A stretch of 64,000 bases of DNA from NCBI RefSeq assembly GCF_041435195.1, contig NZ_CP108106.1:4870501-4934500 (forward strand), in the 5' to 3' direction. Source of the stretch: Streptomyces sp. NBC_00224. GTDB lineage: Bacteria > Actinomycetota > Actinomycetes > Streptomycetales > Streptomycetaceae. A model generated the notes under the pieces. That model had not been told where the DNA came from, made no database searches, and was given only the letters and a program-made list of their open reading frames with translations. The position numbers and the translations under genes are program-made. How positions within the stretch are numbered: position 1 is the first letter of the stretch; each line of letters starts with the position of its first letter. Positions 1-7,760 of this stretch are shown here, in pieces.

Positions 1-450
1 CGTACGGTCGAAGAAGGTGCGGCCGAAGCCGAAGGTGACGGTGAGCGAGGACGGGCCCGCGTCCAGCGCGACCCCGGTGTCCGCGCCCCCCGGCTCGCCC
101 GCCATCAGCGCCTTCGCCGTCGCCGACCAGCGCCGCAGCAGCGCCGCCGCCTCCTTGCGCCCGGCGCCGGGCGCAAGGTCGAAGGCGACCAGATGGCCGC
201 AGGCCTGAACCGGAGTGGAGATCCCCGCTTGGTGTTTCACGTGAAACAGGACCTCGGTGGAGCCGACCGAGGACAGCTCGGTGGCCCCCGACCCGTCCGA
301 CGCGACGGCGGCGTGGACGAGCGCGCCGCCCGTCGCGCCCAGCGCGACACCGGCCGCGCCCGCCGCTCCCACCGTGCCGAGCAGGCGCCGACGGGTCATG
401 TCGAGGGACTCGCCGGTGTCGTCGGCGCTCTTGTTGATCTGGTCCGTCAT
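1..450 (-). CDS. dtpA: DyP-type heme peroxidase (DtpA/EfeB family), 3' end outside window
   Basis: The N-terminal 150 residues of a secreted dye-decolourising peroxidase. Near the start is a Tat signal (TRRRLLGTVG followed by an Ala/Gly-rich hydrophobic stretch). Mature sequence then follows with the DyP-family run GHLVAFDLAPG and TVTFGFGRTFFD. The gene runs off the window at base 1, so the heme-ligand region is not visible. The start is ATG at 450, 11 bp after the copCD stop, so it is probably the last gene of the copper operon. In Streptomyces lividans, DtpA is encoded with sco1 and ecuC and acts with copper trafficking in GlxA maturation and morphology; that link is established knowledge and is applied here by synteny. 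A perfect parS palindrome lies inside the gene and encodes FHVKH. Confidence 0.88.
   Translation of the reverse strand, partial: MTDQINKSADDTGESLDMTRRRLLGTVGAAGAAGVALGATGGALVHAAVASDGSGATELSSVGSTEVLFHVKHQAGISTPVQACGHLVAFDLAPGAGRKEAAALLRRWSATAKALMAGEPGGADTGVALDAGPSSLTVTFGFGRTFFDRT
233..248. promoter_or_regulatory. parS site (ParB-binding centromere element), inside dtpA
   Basis: TGTTTCACGTGAAACA is a perfect 16-bp palindrome containing the 14-bp Streptomyces parS core GTTTCACGTGAAAC. It lies inside the dtpA coding region. ParB loads at such sites, which cluster around oriC, to organise and segregate the chromosome. Confidence 0.93.
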
Positions 451-461
451 GTGGTCCGTAC

Positions 462-2390
462 TCAGCCGATCTTGATGTTCTTGTCCACGGTGACCTGGTC
501 GATGTCGGAGGTCCGCACGGTCACGGACACCTGCCACTCGCCCGGCATCGGGAGCTGGACGCCGCTCGCGCTCCAGTGTCCCCGGGTGATGCGCTCGGGC
601 TCCACCGGCAGCGGGCCGATCGCCTTGGCGGTCAGCGTGAACGCGACCTTCACCTCGGCCGCGTCCAGCGGCTTGGCCGCGGCGTCGTCCGTCCACACGT
701 GCATCTCGTTGGCGCCGGTGCGGCCCGGGTCCAGGGTGAGGCGGACCGTGCCCTTGCCGTTCTTGCCACCGGTGTCGAAGGGGATGCGGATGCTGATCGG
801 CCGGTCCGGCACGGCCACCTGGTTGGTCGACTGGGCGGCGGCCGCCGCCTCCTGCGTACGCCCCGGCTCGGTCGACGACAGGAGCGTCGCCACGGCGAGC
901 ACCGCCACCGCGACCCCGGCCTCGGTGAGCACCGAGCGCCGCAGCCCCGACCGCTGCGGGTCGGCGTCGCGGATGCGCTTCTCCCGTGCGACCGTCACGG
1001 CGGCCTGCTGGCGGGCCAGCTGCTGGGCGCGCTTGCGGTCGGCCGGGTTCTTGGCGTCGTCCGGCACGGTCACCGGCTCCGGCTCCTCGGAGAGCTCCGG
1101 CTCGGCCGCCCTCTGCTCGACGATGGACGCCGCCTCGGCCTCGGGGGCCGCGTGCTCGGAGAGCTGCCCGGTCCAGCGGCGCGAGATGTACGCGGCGCAG
1201 AGCAGCACCGCGATCAGCCCGGCCTTGACGAGCAGCAGCTGCCCGTAGCCGGTCCCGGTCAGCGCGGACCAGGAACCGACCTGCCGCCAGCCCTGGTAGA
1301 CGCCGGTCGCCACCAGGACGGTCACGGTCCAGAAGGCGATCCGGGAGAACCGCCGCACCGCGGCCCGCTCCACCGCGGGCGTCAGGTGCAGCGCCACCAG
1401 CAGGGTCGCGAGCCCGCCCAGCCAGGTCGCCACGGCCAGCAGGTGCACCACCGCGACGGGCATCGCGAGCGCAGTCTGGATGCCGGTCGAGGCGTGCTCG
1501 GCGAGCGCCCAGGTGGCGGCTATACCGGCGGCCACCACGAAGCCGCCGATGGCGAGCCCGTAGGTGAGGTCCTTCTTCTCCTCGTCCTCGCGCTTGGCGT
1601 ACGCGCCGAACAGTACGGAGATGAACAGCGCCGCGGCGCTGAGCAGCAGCAGCCGGGAGCTGAGCGCGGCACCCGACTTGGTCTGCAGGACCGCCTTGAG
1701 CCCGTCGAGGTCGAAGGCGTCCGAGAGCTGCCCGGAGCCGGTGTAGGGGGTCCGCAGGAGCAGCAGCGCGATGGTGGCCGCGGTCATCGTCAGCCAGCCG
1801 CCGACGACGAGGCGCTGCACCGGCCGCACCGAGGCGCCCCGCTGCCAGCAGGCCAGGATGAAGGCGCCGCCGCCGGCGAAGAGGATGAAGCCGGCGTACG
1901 CGGCGTAGCGCATGGTGTCGTACAGCGCGCCGACCAGACCGCCGCCGACATCCGGGGCCGACAGCGAGACGGTGGTCTTGGAGGGGGCGCCGATGGAGAA
2001 CGTGAAGGCGCCCGCGACCGGGTGGCTGTCGGCCGAGACGGCCTGCCAGGCCACGGTGTAGGTGCCCTTGGGCAGTCCGTCGCGCAGGCTCACTCCGTAC
2101 TTCACGATGGAGCCGCTGCACAGGTTGAGCAGTTCGCCGGTGTCGGCGCGTTTGCCGTTCGGGTCGAGGACCCGGATGGACTTGTTGTCCATGGCGACCT
2201 GCTCGGAGAAGGTGAGGTCGACGTCCTTGGGGGCGGAGGCGACCACCGCCCCGTCCTTCGGGTTGGTCGCGGTGACCGCGGCGTGCGCCGAGGCGGGCGA
2301 GGCGGTCGCGAACACCGCGCCGAGCAGGGCGGCCGCGACGAGCAGCAGCCGGGCCAGGGCGGTTCCGAAGCGTGGGGCGGTGGCCGTCAT
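462..2390 (-). CDS. CopC/CopD fusion copper-resistance membrane protein
   Basis: This 642-residue protein fuses a periplasmic CopC-type copper-binding domain to a polytopic CopD-type membrane domain. A signal peptide (about 1-35) ends in SASAHA, leaving a His near the mature N-terminus as in CopC. A second likely ligand motif is DSHPVAGAF (near 120). About eight membrane segments span roughly 155-400. A charged linker (about 405-480) leads to a further membrane helix and a C-terminal beta-rich domain (about 520-642). It probably moves copper across or into the membrane. It begins 22 bp after ecuC in the same operon. The SD ahead of the ATG is weak, so translation may be coupled. Confidence 0.88.
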   Translation of the reverse strand: MTATAPRFGTALARLLLVAAALLGAVFATASPASAHAAVTATNPKDGAVVASAPKDVDLTFSEQVAMDNKSIRVLDPNGKRADTGELLNLCSGSIVKYGVSLRDGLPKGTYTVAWQAVSADSHPVAGAFTFSIGAPSKTTVSLSAPDVGGGLVGALYDTMRYAAYAGFILFAGGGAFILACWQRGASVRPVQRLVVGGWLTMTAATIALLLLRTPYTGSGQLSDAFDLDGLKAVLQTKSGAALSSRLLLLSAAALFISVLFGAYAKREDEEKKDLTYGLAIGGFVVAAGIAATWALAEHASTGIQTALAMPVAVVHLLAVATWLGGLATLLVALHLTPAVERAAVRRFSRIAFWTVTVLVATGVYQGWRQVGSWSALTGTGYGQLLLVKAGLIAVLLCAAYISRRWTGQLSEHAAPEAEAASIVEQRAAEPELSEEPEPVTVPDDAKNPADRKRAQQLARQQAAVTVAREKRIRDADPQRSGLRRSVLTEAGVAVAVLAVATLLSSTEPGRTQEAAAAAQSTNQVAVPDRPISIRIPFDTGGKNGKGTVRLTLDPGRTGANEMHVWTDDAAAKPLDAAEVKVAFTLTAKAIGPLPVEPERITRGHWSASGVQLPMPGEWQVSVTVRTSDIDQVTVDKNIKIG

Positions 2391-2412
2391 CGTCTGTTCA
2401 GTCCCTCATCCC

Positions 2413-2871
2413 TCAGTGGTGCTTCGGGTTGTAGGTGGATTCCTTGACCGGCAGTTCGACCTTGACCGTGCCGGCCTTCTCGAAGTGCAGGTCGACGGCG
2501 ATCTTCTCGCCCTGCTTCGGCTTCTTCTTCAGGCCCATGAACATGATGTGGTTGCCACCGCGTTCGAGGTCGAGCTCGCCGCCCGCCGGGATGTCGAAGG
2601 TCTTCACCTCCCGCATCTTCTGGTCCTTGGTCGCGTGCATCGTGACGTCGTTCGAGACGTCACTGGTGACCTTGGTCAGCTTGTCCGCGGTCTTGCCGTC
2701 GTTCTTCACGACCAGGAAGCCGCCGGCCATGTCCGCGCTCACCGGCTCCGGCATGAACGCCTGGCCGATCTTCAGGTCGGGCTTGCCGTCGGAGCTGTCG
2801 GACGAGCAGCCCGCCAGCGCCAGCCCGGCGGTCAGGGCTATGGCGGAGGCGAGGGTGGTGCGGCGGTTCAC
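2413..2871 (-). CDS. ecuC: PCu(A)C-type extracytoplasmic copper chaperone (ECuC-like lipoprotein)
   Basis: A 152-residue lipoprotein with signal peptide and lipobox LAGCSS (Cys near 21). The rest is one PCu(A)C domain with the copper-ligand pattern of Met/His near MHATKDQKM and a second pair in GGNHIMFMG. This family passes Cu(I) to the CuA site of cytochrome oxidase together with Sco proteins. The start is GTG at 2871, and its first four bases (GTGA) overlap the stop of sco1, so the two are translationally coupled. In S. lividans the homologous ECuC hands copper to Sco1; that role is inferred here from sequence and synteny. Confidence 0.9.
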   Translation of the reverse strand: MNRRTTLASAIALTAGLALAGCSSDSSDGKPDLKIGQAFMPEPVSADMAGGFLVVKNDGKTADKLTKVTSDVSNDVTMHATKDQKMREVKTFDIPAGGELDLERGGNHIMFMGLKKKPKQGEKIAVDLHFEKAGTVKVELPVKESTYNPKHH

Positions 2872-3524
2872 GGGTTCTCTCCAAGAATGATCTTCGGCAG
2901 GTCCTTGGTGTAGTCCTCTGGGGTGGCGGACTCGCCGTACAGGACGTACCCCTGGTCGGTCTTCGGCGAGAAGGCGATGACCTGGGCGCCGTGCATGGAC
3001 ACGACGTTCCCGTTCTTGTCCTTCGTCGCCGGGTCGATACCGATGCCGATCGAGCGGGCCCCGGCCTGGATGGTCGGGAAGTCACCGGTCAGCCCGATGA
3101 ACGCCGGGTCCTGCCCCTTGAGCCACTTGCCGAGCGTCTCGGGGGTGTCCCGTTCGGGGTCGGTGGTCACGAAGACGACCTGGAGCTTGTCCTGGTCGGC
3201 CTTGGGCAGGTGCTTCTTGGCGACGGCGATGTTGCTCATCGTCAGCGGGCACACGTCGGGGCAGTGGGTGTAGCCGAAGTAGATGAGGGTCGGCCTGCCC
3301 TTGGTCCGCTCACGGAAGTCGAACTTCTTGCCCTGGGTGTCGGTCAGGACGAAGTCCGGCTTGGTGAACGGCCGGTCGAGCACGGTGCCGGCCTTGTTGC
3401 TGGTGTCGGCGGAGACATCGGTGACGGGGCTCTTGGCCTTGTCGTCGCTGCCACCGCACGCGGTCAGGGTGAGCGCCGCCGCCACCGCGAATGCGATGGC
3501 AGCGGGCACGTACTTGGTGCGCAT
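2868..3524 (-). CDS. sco1: Sco1/SenC-type copper chaperone for cytochrome c oxidase
   Basis: This 218-residue lipoprotein has signal peptide and lipobox LTACGG (Cys near 23), followed by a thioredoxin-fold Sco domain. The copper-binding CxxxC appears as CPDVC (around 91-95) and the distal His ligand as SMHGAQVIAF (near 175). Sco proteins metallate the CuA centre of subunit II, and Streptomyces Sco1 is also tied to development under copper limitation. The start is ATG at 3524. A longer in-frame extension upstream is antisense to ycnI and has no support. It is coupled to ecuC by a 4-bp overlap and lies 37 bp downstream of ycnI. Confidence 0.93.
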   Translation of the reverse strand: MRTKYVPAAIAFAVAAALTLTACGGSDDKAKSPVTDVSADTSNKAGTVLDRPFTKPDFVLTDTQGKKFDFRERTKGRPTLIYFGYTHCPDVCPLTMSNIAVAKKHLPKADQDKLQVVFVTTDPERDTPETLGKWLKGQDPAFIGLTGDFPTIQAGARSIGIGIDPATKDKNGNVVSMHGAQVIAFSPKTDQGYVLYGESATPEDYTKDLPKIILGENP

Positions 3525-3561
3525 GGGGAAAGTTTCCGGTCGGGGGGAGGGCCTGGCGGGA

Positions 3562-4296
3562 TTACGCGGCCCGGCGGCGCCCGGCGAGCACGCCGAAGGC
3601 CACACCGGCGACGCCGACGACGATGCCCACGACGCCCAGGACGCGCGCGGTGTTGTCGGTGTCCTTGGAGTCCGAGGCGGCCTCGGTCTTCTTGTCGTCG
3701 TGCCCGGCCATGTCGTCCTTCTTGTCGTCGGACGCGGGCGCGGCAGCACCGTGGTGGTCAGCGGCGGCGGCGGACAGCGTGAGCACCGGCGCCGGGTTCG
3801 CCGGCTCCTCGGCGCCCTGCTTCTGCTCCTCGATCCAGCGGACGGTCTCGCCGTTGCTGTACGTCTGGATGGCCTTGAAGACCAGCTTGTCGGTGTCGGT
3901 GGGCAGCGCGCCGATGGAGAGCGGGAACTTCTGGAAGTAGCCGGACTCGACCTTGCCACCGCTCCAGGTCACCTTGGTGACGGCCTCGTTGATCTGCTTG
4001 CCGTGCACCGTCAGCGGCTTGTCGAGCTTGGACTTGGTGACCTCGACGGTCCAGCCGGGCAGGGCCTGGGGCTGCACGGACGCCAGTGGGTGGTCGGCCG
4101 GGAAGCTGACCTCAAGCTTCACGGTCTGGGCGTCGTCGCGCTCGTTGGGCACCTTGAAGTTGACGACGGCGTAGCCGCCCTTCGCGGCCGCGCCCTCGGG
4201 CTGCACGCTGACGTGCGCGAGGGCCGGGCCGGCCAGCATCAGGACGGACGAGGCGGCGACGGCACCGGCGATGGCGATACGACGGGAAACGTTCAT
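3562..4296 (-). CDS. YcnI-family (DUF1775) copper-associated membrane-anchored protein
   Basis: A 244-residue protein with an N-terminal signal peptide ending AGPALAHVSV, which leaves a mature N-terminal His. This His is the copper ligand in characterised YcnI domains. The DUF1775 domain spans about 28-175 and includes the conserved VPNERDDAQTVKLEV run and W-rich segments. A low-complexity charged linker (about 195-220) precedes a C-terminal helix (VLGVVGIVVGVAGVAFGVL) and the basic tail GRRRAA. It is the first gene of the probable ycnI-sco1-ecuC-copCD-dtpA operon. The SD GGAG lies just before the ATG at 4296. Confidence 0.88.
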   Translation of the reverse strand: MNVSRRIAIAGAVAASSVLMLAGPALAHVSVQPEGAAAKGGYAVVNFKVPNERDDAQTVKLEVSFPADHPLASVQPQALPGWTVEVTKSKLDKPLTVHGKQINEAVTKVTWSGGKVESGYFQKFPLSIGALPTDTDKLVFKAIQTYSNGETVRWIEEQKQGAEEPANPAPVLTLSAAAADHHGAAAPASDDKKDDMAGHDDKKTEAASDSKDTDNTARVLGVVGIVVGVAGVAFGVLAGRRRAA

Positions 4297-4415
4297 GGCG
4301 GAGACACTCCAGTCAGCAGGAAGGTAAGTGGTGACGGTCCGGAGCGCAGATGCGCGCGGACTCCACGGACCACTCCTGGGACGGGTGTCGTCTGGGCGTT
4401 ACGGAGTGGGCCGCG

Positions 4416-5264
4416 TCAGGCTGCGAGGGTGTATACGGCGGGCGGCCCGCGCCTGATCACCGAGTGCTGAAGTGCTTCCCCGGCCGGCAGCAGGGGGGTG
4501 GCGAGCCCGGCGAGCGGCAGGCGCGGGCCGTGCCCGGGCGCCCCCGGCAGACCGGCACGCAGGGCCCGTACGAGCGAGAGAGCGGCGCGCAGCGAACGAG
4601 CGCACGCCCCTTCGGCGGCAGCGGTGGCGGCCTGGGCGGAGAGCCGCACCAGACGGAAGAGCGCGGCCTCGCCCCGCCGCAGCAGCCAGCCGGTCAGCAG
4701 CGCGGCCAGCAGATGGCCGAGGAGCATCGGGAGCGAGGGGAACAGTCCGGCCAAGGCGCTGTGCGCCGAGCCGGAATCAGCCATCCCGGGCATTCCGGCC
4801 ATGCTTGTCGTGGGGCCGTGTGCGGCGGAGGTGGCACCGGAGGGCGGGCGCAGGCCCGCGTCGGTGACGATCCGTCGCGCGTCCGAGGCCGTCAGCTGGG
4901 CCGACGCGGCCGGGCCGCAGACCAGCTTGGCGGCGAGCCGCAGCAGCGAGGTGTCGCCGGGTGCCCCGTTTCCGGAGGCGGCGGCCGTGTGCTGGCCGAT
5001 GCCGAACAGGGCGTGCAGCCCGAGCTGTCCGGCGGCCAGGGCGCCCGCGATGGACGGCAGCGCGCGCTCCCGTCCGGCGAGCGGCGCGGCGACCGCGAAC
5101 ACCCCGAGGAACCCGGCGAGCAGCGTCCACCACGGGACCGTCGCACAGGCGGCCAGGACGTGCCCGAGCGCGGACAGCACGACGCAGACCGCGGCGAAGA
5201 CCGCGGCCCTCAGCAGCCGGAGACCGGCGCCTGCGTCGGTGTGTCGGGCGTGTCGGGCAGACAT
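4416..5264 (-). CDS. Hypothetical polytopic membrane protein
   Basis: A 282-residue protein with roughly five hydrophobic segments. One is near the N-terminus (LRLLRAAVFAAVCVVLSALGH), three lie between about 40 and 110, and one is near 185 (LLGHLLAALLTGWLLRRGE). A Met/His/Gly-containing soluble loop (TTSMAGMPGMADSGSAHS, near 155-172) looks metal-binding. That would suit the copper operon 119 bp downstream on the same strand, but this is inference. No characterised family is recognised. Coding bias, start context and Streptomyces-like composition support a real gene. Confidence 0.72.
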   Translation of the reverse strand: MSARHARHTDAGAGLRLLRAAVFAAVCVVLSALGHVLAACATVPWWTLLAGFLGVFAVAAPLAGRERALPSIAGALAAGQLGLHALFGIGQHTAAASGNGAPGDTSLLRLAAKLVCGPAASAQLTASDARRIVTDAGLRPPSGATSAAHGPTTSMAGMPGMADSGSAHSALAGLFPSLPMLLGHLLAALLTGWLLRRGEAALFRLVRLSAQAATAAAEGACARSLRAALSLVRALRAGLPGAPGHGPRLPLAGLATPLLPAGEALQHSVIRRGPPAVYTLAA

Positions 5265-5514
5265 GGCGGGGCCATCATCGCACCAGCCTTGGCCGTCCTA
5301 CACGGCAGGTCCACAAGGTGCCGTATTCCTGTGATGATCACATCCGTACCCGACTGTCCGGAACCGGACGGGTGTCCGTCCGCCGCGTCCATACACCGGT
5401 ACGAGGGGCGCACACATCCGCCGAATGAGCGCTATCACGTCAAGTCCGTGCTTACGAACCAAGGGTTGCGGCAATACGTAGGGGTATGTCGAGCCGCAGC
5501 CAGGAGGCCGGAGC

Positions 5515-5979
5515 ATGAGCATCTGGTGGTCACTCCATTTGCGGCGCGAGGCCGCGAGCGTTCCGCTCGCACGTCGTCTACTGCTCGGCACCATGGAGAC
5601 CGCGGGCGTCGATCCGGACATCTCCTACGACCTGTCGGTCGCACTCGGTGAAGCGTGTGCGAACGCGGTCGAGCACGGTGGGGACGAAGGTTCCGGCACC
5701 TCGGCGGCGTACCGGGTGACCGCGTATCTGGATGGCGAGAAATGCCGTATCGAGGTCGCCGACTCGGGGCCGGGCTTTCCCGTACGACGAGGCCGTCGCA
5801 CCGCAGCACGGATGAACAGCACATTGGGCTCCGCCATGGCGGAGCAGGGCAGAGGGCTCTGTCTGATCGAACAGCTCGCCGACCACGTCCACTTCGGCAA
5901 CAGACCGGGCAGAGGCGCCGTGGTGAGCTTCGACAAGATCCTGAAATGGCGGGAAGGCGCCCTCCTCAACGTCTCGTGA
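5515..5979 (+). CDS. RsbW-like ATP-binding protein (HATPase_c)
   Basis: A 154-residue single-domain GHKL ATPase of the anti-sigma/serine-kinase type. The N-box is GEACANAVEHGG (about 44-55), the G1 box VADSGPGFP (about 80-88) and the G2-like motif EQGRGLCLIEQLADHV (about 109-124). Streptomyces genomes encode many such proteins, which switch sigma factors or partner anti-anti-sigma factors. No partner is adjacent. The SD GGAGG lies 8 bp before the ATG. A GC-rich hairpin (6076-6106) separates it from the convergent pepP. Confidence 0.87.
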   Translation: MSIWWSLHLRREAASVPLARRLLLGTMETAGVDPDISYDLSVALGEACANAVEHGGDEGSGTSAAYRVTAYLDGEKCRIEVADSGPGFPVRRGRRTAARMNSTLGSAMAEQGRGLCLIEQLADHVHFGNRPGRGAVVSFDKILKWREGALLNVS

Positions 5980-6075
5980 AGGTCCCGTGCGGTGAGTGGA
6001 GCTACTCATCCGTCCCCCTACGCGCGCGTGAGGGAAGGGGCGGACACGACGGAGGCGTGAACGGCGGCATGAGAA

Positions 6076-6106
6076 GAGCCCGGCCGCCCCTGGGGCGACC
6101 GGGCTC
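6076..6106. terminator. Bidirectional hairpin between convergent genes
   Basis: GAGCCCGG plus CGCCCC pair with GGGGCG plus CCGGGCTC with one internal mismatch. It sits between the 3' ends of the ATPase gene (5979) and pepP (6124). There is no long U-tract, which is usual for actinobacterial terminators. Confidence 0.65.
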
Positions 6107-6123
6107 CGGCACTCGTGGCGGCG

Positions 6124-7590
6124 TCAGCCCTGCTTGACCCGCGCCATCCACGCCTCGACCTCGTCGGCCCGGCGCGGCAGCGAGGCCGACAGGTTCTCGT
6201 TGCCGTCCTCGGTCACCAGGATGTCGTCCTCGATCCGGATGCCGATGCCCCGGTACTCCTCGGGCACGGTCAGGTCGTCGGCCTGGAAGTACAGACCCGG
6301 CTCGACGGTCAGGCACATGCCCGGCTCCAGGTCGCCCGCGACGTACGTCTCGGTGCGCGCGGCGGCGCAGTCGTGGACGTCCATGCCGAGCATGTGGCCG
6401 GTGCCGTGCAGGGTCCAGCGGCGCTGGAGGCCGAGCTCCAGGACCTTCGCCACGTCCAGGTCGCCGCACAGGCCCCACTCGACGAGCTTCTCGGCGAGGA
6501 CGCGCTGGGCGGCGTCGTGGAAGGCGCGGTACGGGGCGCCGGGCTTGACCGCGGCGATACCGGCCTCCTGGGCCTCGTACACCGCGTCGTAGATCTTCCG
6601 CTGGAGCGGCGAGAACGTGCCGTTGATCGGCAGCGTGCGCGTGATGTCCGCGGTGTACAGCTCGTTGGTCTCGACGCCGGCGTCGAGCAGGAGCAGCTCA
6701 CCCGGGCGCACGGCGCCGTCGTTGCGCACCCAGTGCAGGGTGGTGGCGTGCGGGCCGGCCGCGCAGATCGAGCCGTAGCCGATGTCGTTGCCCTCGACGC
6801 GAGCCCGCAGGAAGAACGTTCCTTCGATGTAGCGCTCGCTGGTCGCCTCGGCCTTGTCGAGCACCTTGACGACGTCCTCGAAGCCGCGCGCGGTGGCGTC
6901 GCAGGCCTTGCGCAGCTCGGAGACCTCGAAGGCGTCCTTGACCAGGCGCGCCTCGGACAGGAACTCCCGCAGCTCCTCGTCGCGCTCGGCGGTGACCTTG
7001 TCGGTGAGCGCCGCCTCGATGCCGGCGTCGTGACCGCGCACGTTGCGGACCGGACCAGTGGCCTCCTTGAGCGCGGCGGCCAGCTCGCGGACGTCCTTGG
7101 CCGGGATCCCGAGGAGCTGCTCGGCCTCGCCCAGCGAGTGGCGCCGGCCGACCCACAGCTCGCCCTGGCCGTCCAGCCAGAACTCGCCGTTCTCCCGGTC
7201 GGAGCGCGGCAGCAGGTAGAGCGTCGCCTCGTGCCCGTCGCCCTTGGGCTCCAGGACGAGCACGCCGTCCTGGGTCTGGTCGCCGGTCAGGTACGCGTAC
7301 TCGGTGGAGGCGCGGAAGCTGTACTCGGTGTCGTTCGAGCGGGTCTTCAGGTTGCCCGCGGGGATCACCAGGCGCTCGCCGGGGAAGCGCTTGGACAGCG
7401 CGGCGCGGCGGTCGGCGGTGTGCGCGGCCTGGGCGATTGGCTCAAGGCCGTGCAGCTCGGTGTCGGCCCAGCCGGACTTCATGTTCTCGGCCAGCTCGTC
7501 GGACACGCCCGGGTACAGGCCGTTCTTGCGCTGCTTGATCGGCTGCTCTTCCGACTCGTCCGGGGTCTCCGGGGTGAGCTGCTCGGCCAC
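6124..7590 (-). CDS. pepP: Xaa-Pro aminopeptidase (aminopeptidase P, M24B)
   Basis: This 488-residue enzyme removes N-terminal residues before proline. An N-terminal AMP_N domain (about 55-190) precedes the pita-bread M24 catalytic domain (about 225-470). All metal ligands are visible: Asp in LLLDAGVE, Asp in YTADITRTLP, His in HGTGHMLGMDVHD, Glu in LTVEPGLYF and Glu in GIRIEDDILVT. Length is normal for bacterial aminopeptidase P with the Streptomyces N-terminal extension. It appears monocistronic, with a 170-bp gap to the next minus-strand gene. Confidence 0.94.
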   Translation of the reverse strand: MAEQLTPETPDESEEQPIKQRKNGLYPGVSDELAENMKSGWADTELHGLEPIAQAAHTADRRAALSKRFPGERLVIPAGNLKTRSNDTEYSFRASTEYAYLTGDQTQDGVLVLEPKGDGHEATLYLLPRSDRENGEFWLDGQGELWVGRRHSLGEAEQLLGIPAKDVRELAAALKEATGPVRNVRGHDAGIEAALTDKVTAERDEELREFLSEARLVKDAFEVSELRKACDATARGFEDVVKVLDKAEATSERYIEGTFFLRARVEGNDIGYGSICAAGPHATTLHWVRNDGAVRPGELLLLDAGVETNELYTADITRTLPINGTFSPLQRKIYDAVYEAQEAGIAAVKPGAPYRAFHDAAQRVLAEKLVEWGLCGDLDVAKVLELGLQRRWTLHGTGHMLGMDVHDCAAARTETYVAGDLEPGMCLTVEPGLYFQADDLTVPEEYRGIGIRIEDDILVTEDGNENLSASLPRRADEVEAWMARVKQG

Positions 7591-7760
7591 GGTCTGCCTC
7601 CACTTAGTACGACATTGGACCTCCGTCCATCGTACGGGCGGGTGGAAAAGGGTCCAGGGCCGTAGGGCCTGTCACACCCCGTAGGCGACCGCTACCGGCG
7701 CCGCGGCCGTCCGTGACCTGCGCCGATCCCCGTTCCCGGCCCGCGGAGCCGCCCGATCCG

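Noticed and set aside
5298..5824. Minus-strand frames over the ATPase gene start
   Set aside because: They overlap a well-supported RsbW-like gene and have no recognisable motifs or SD.
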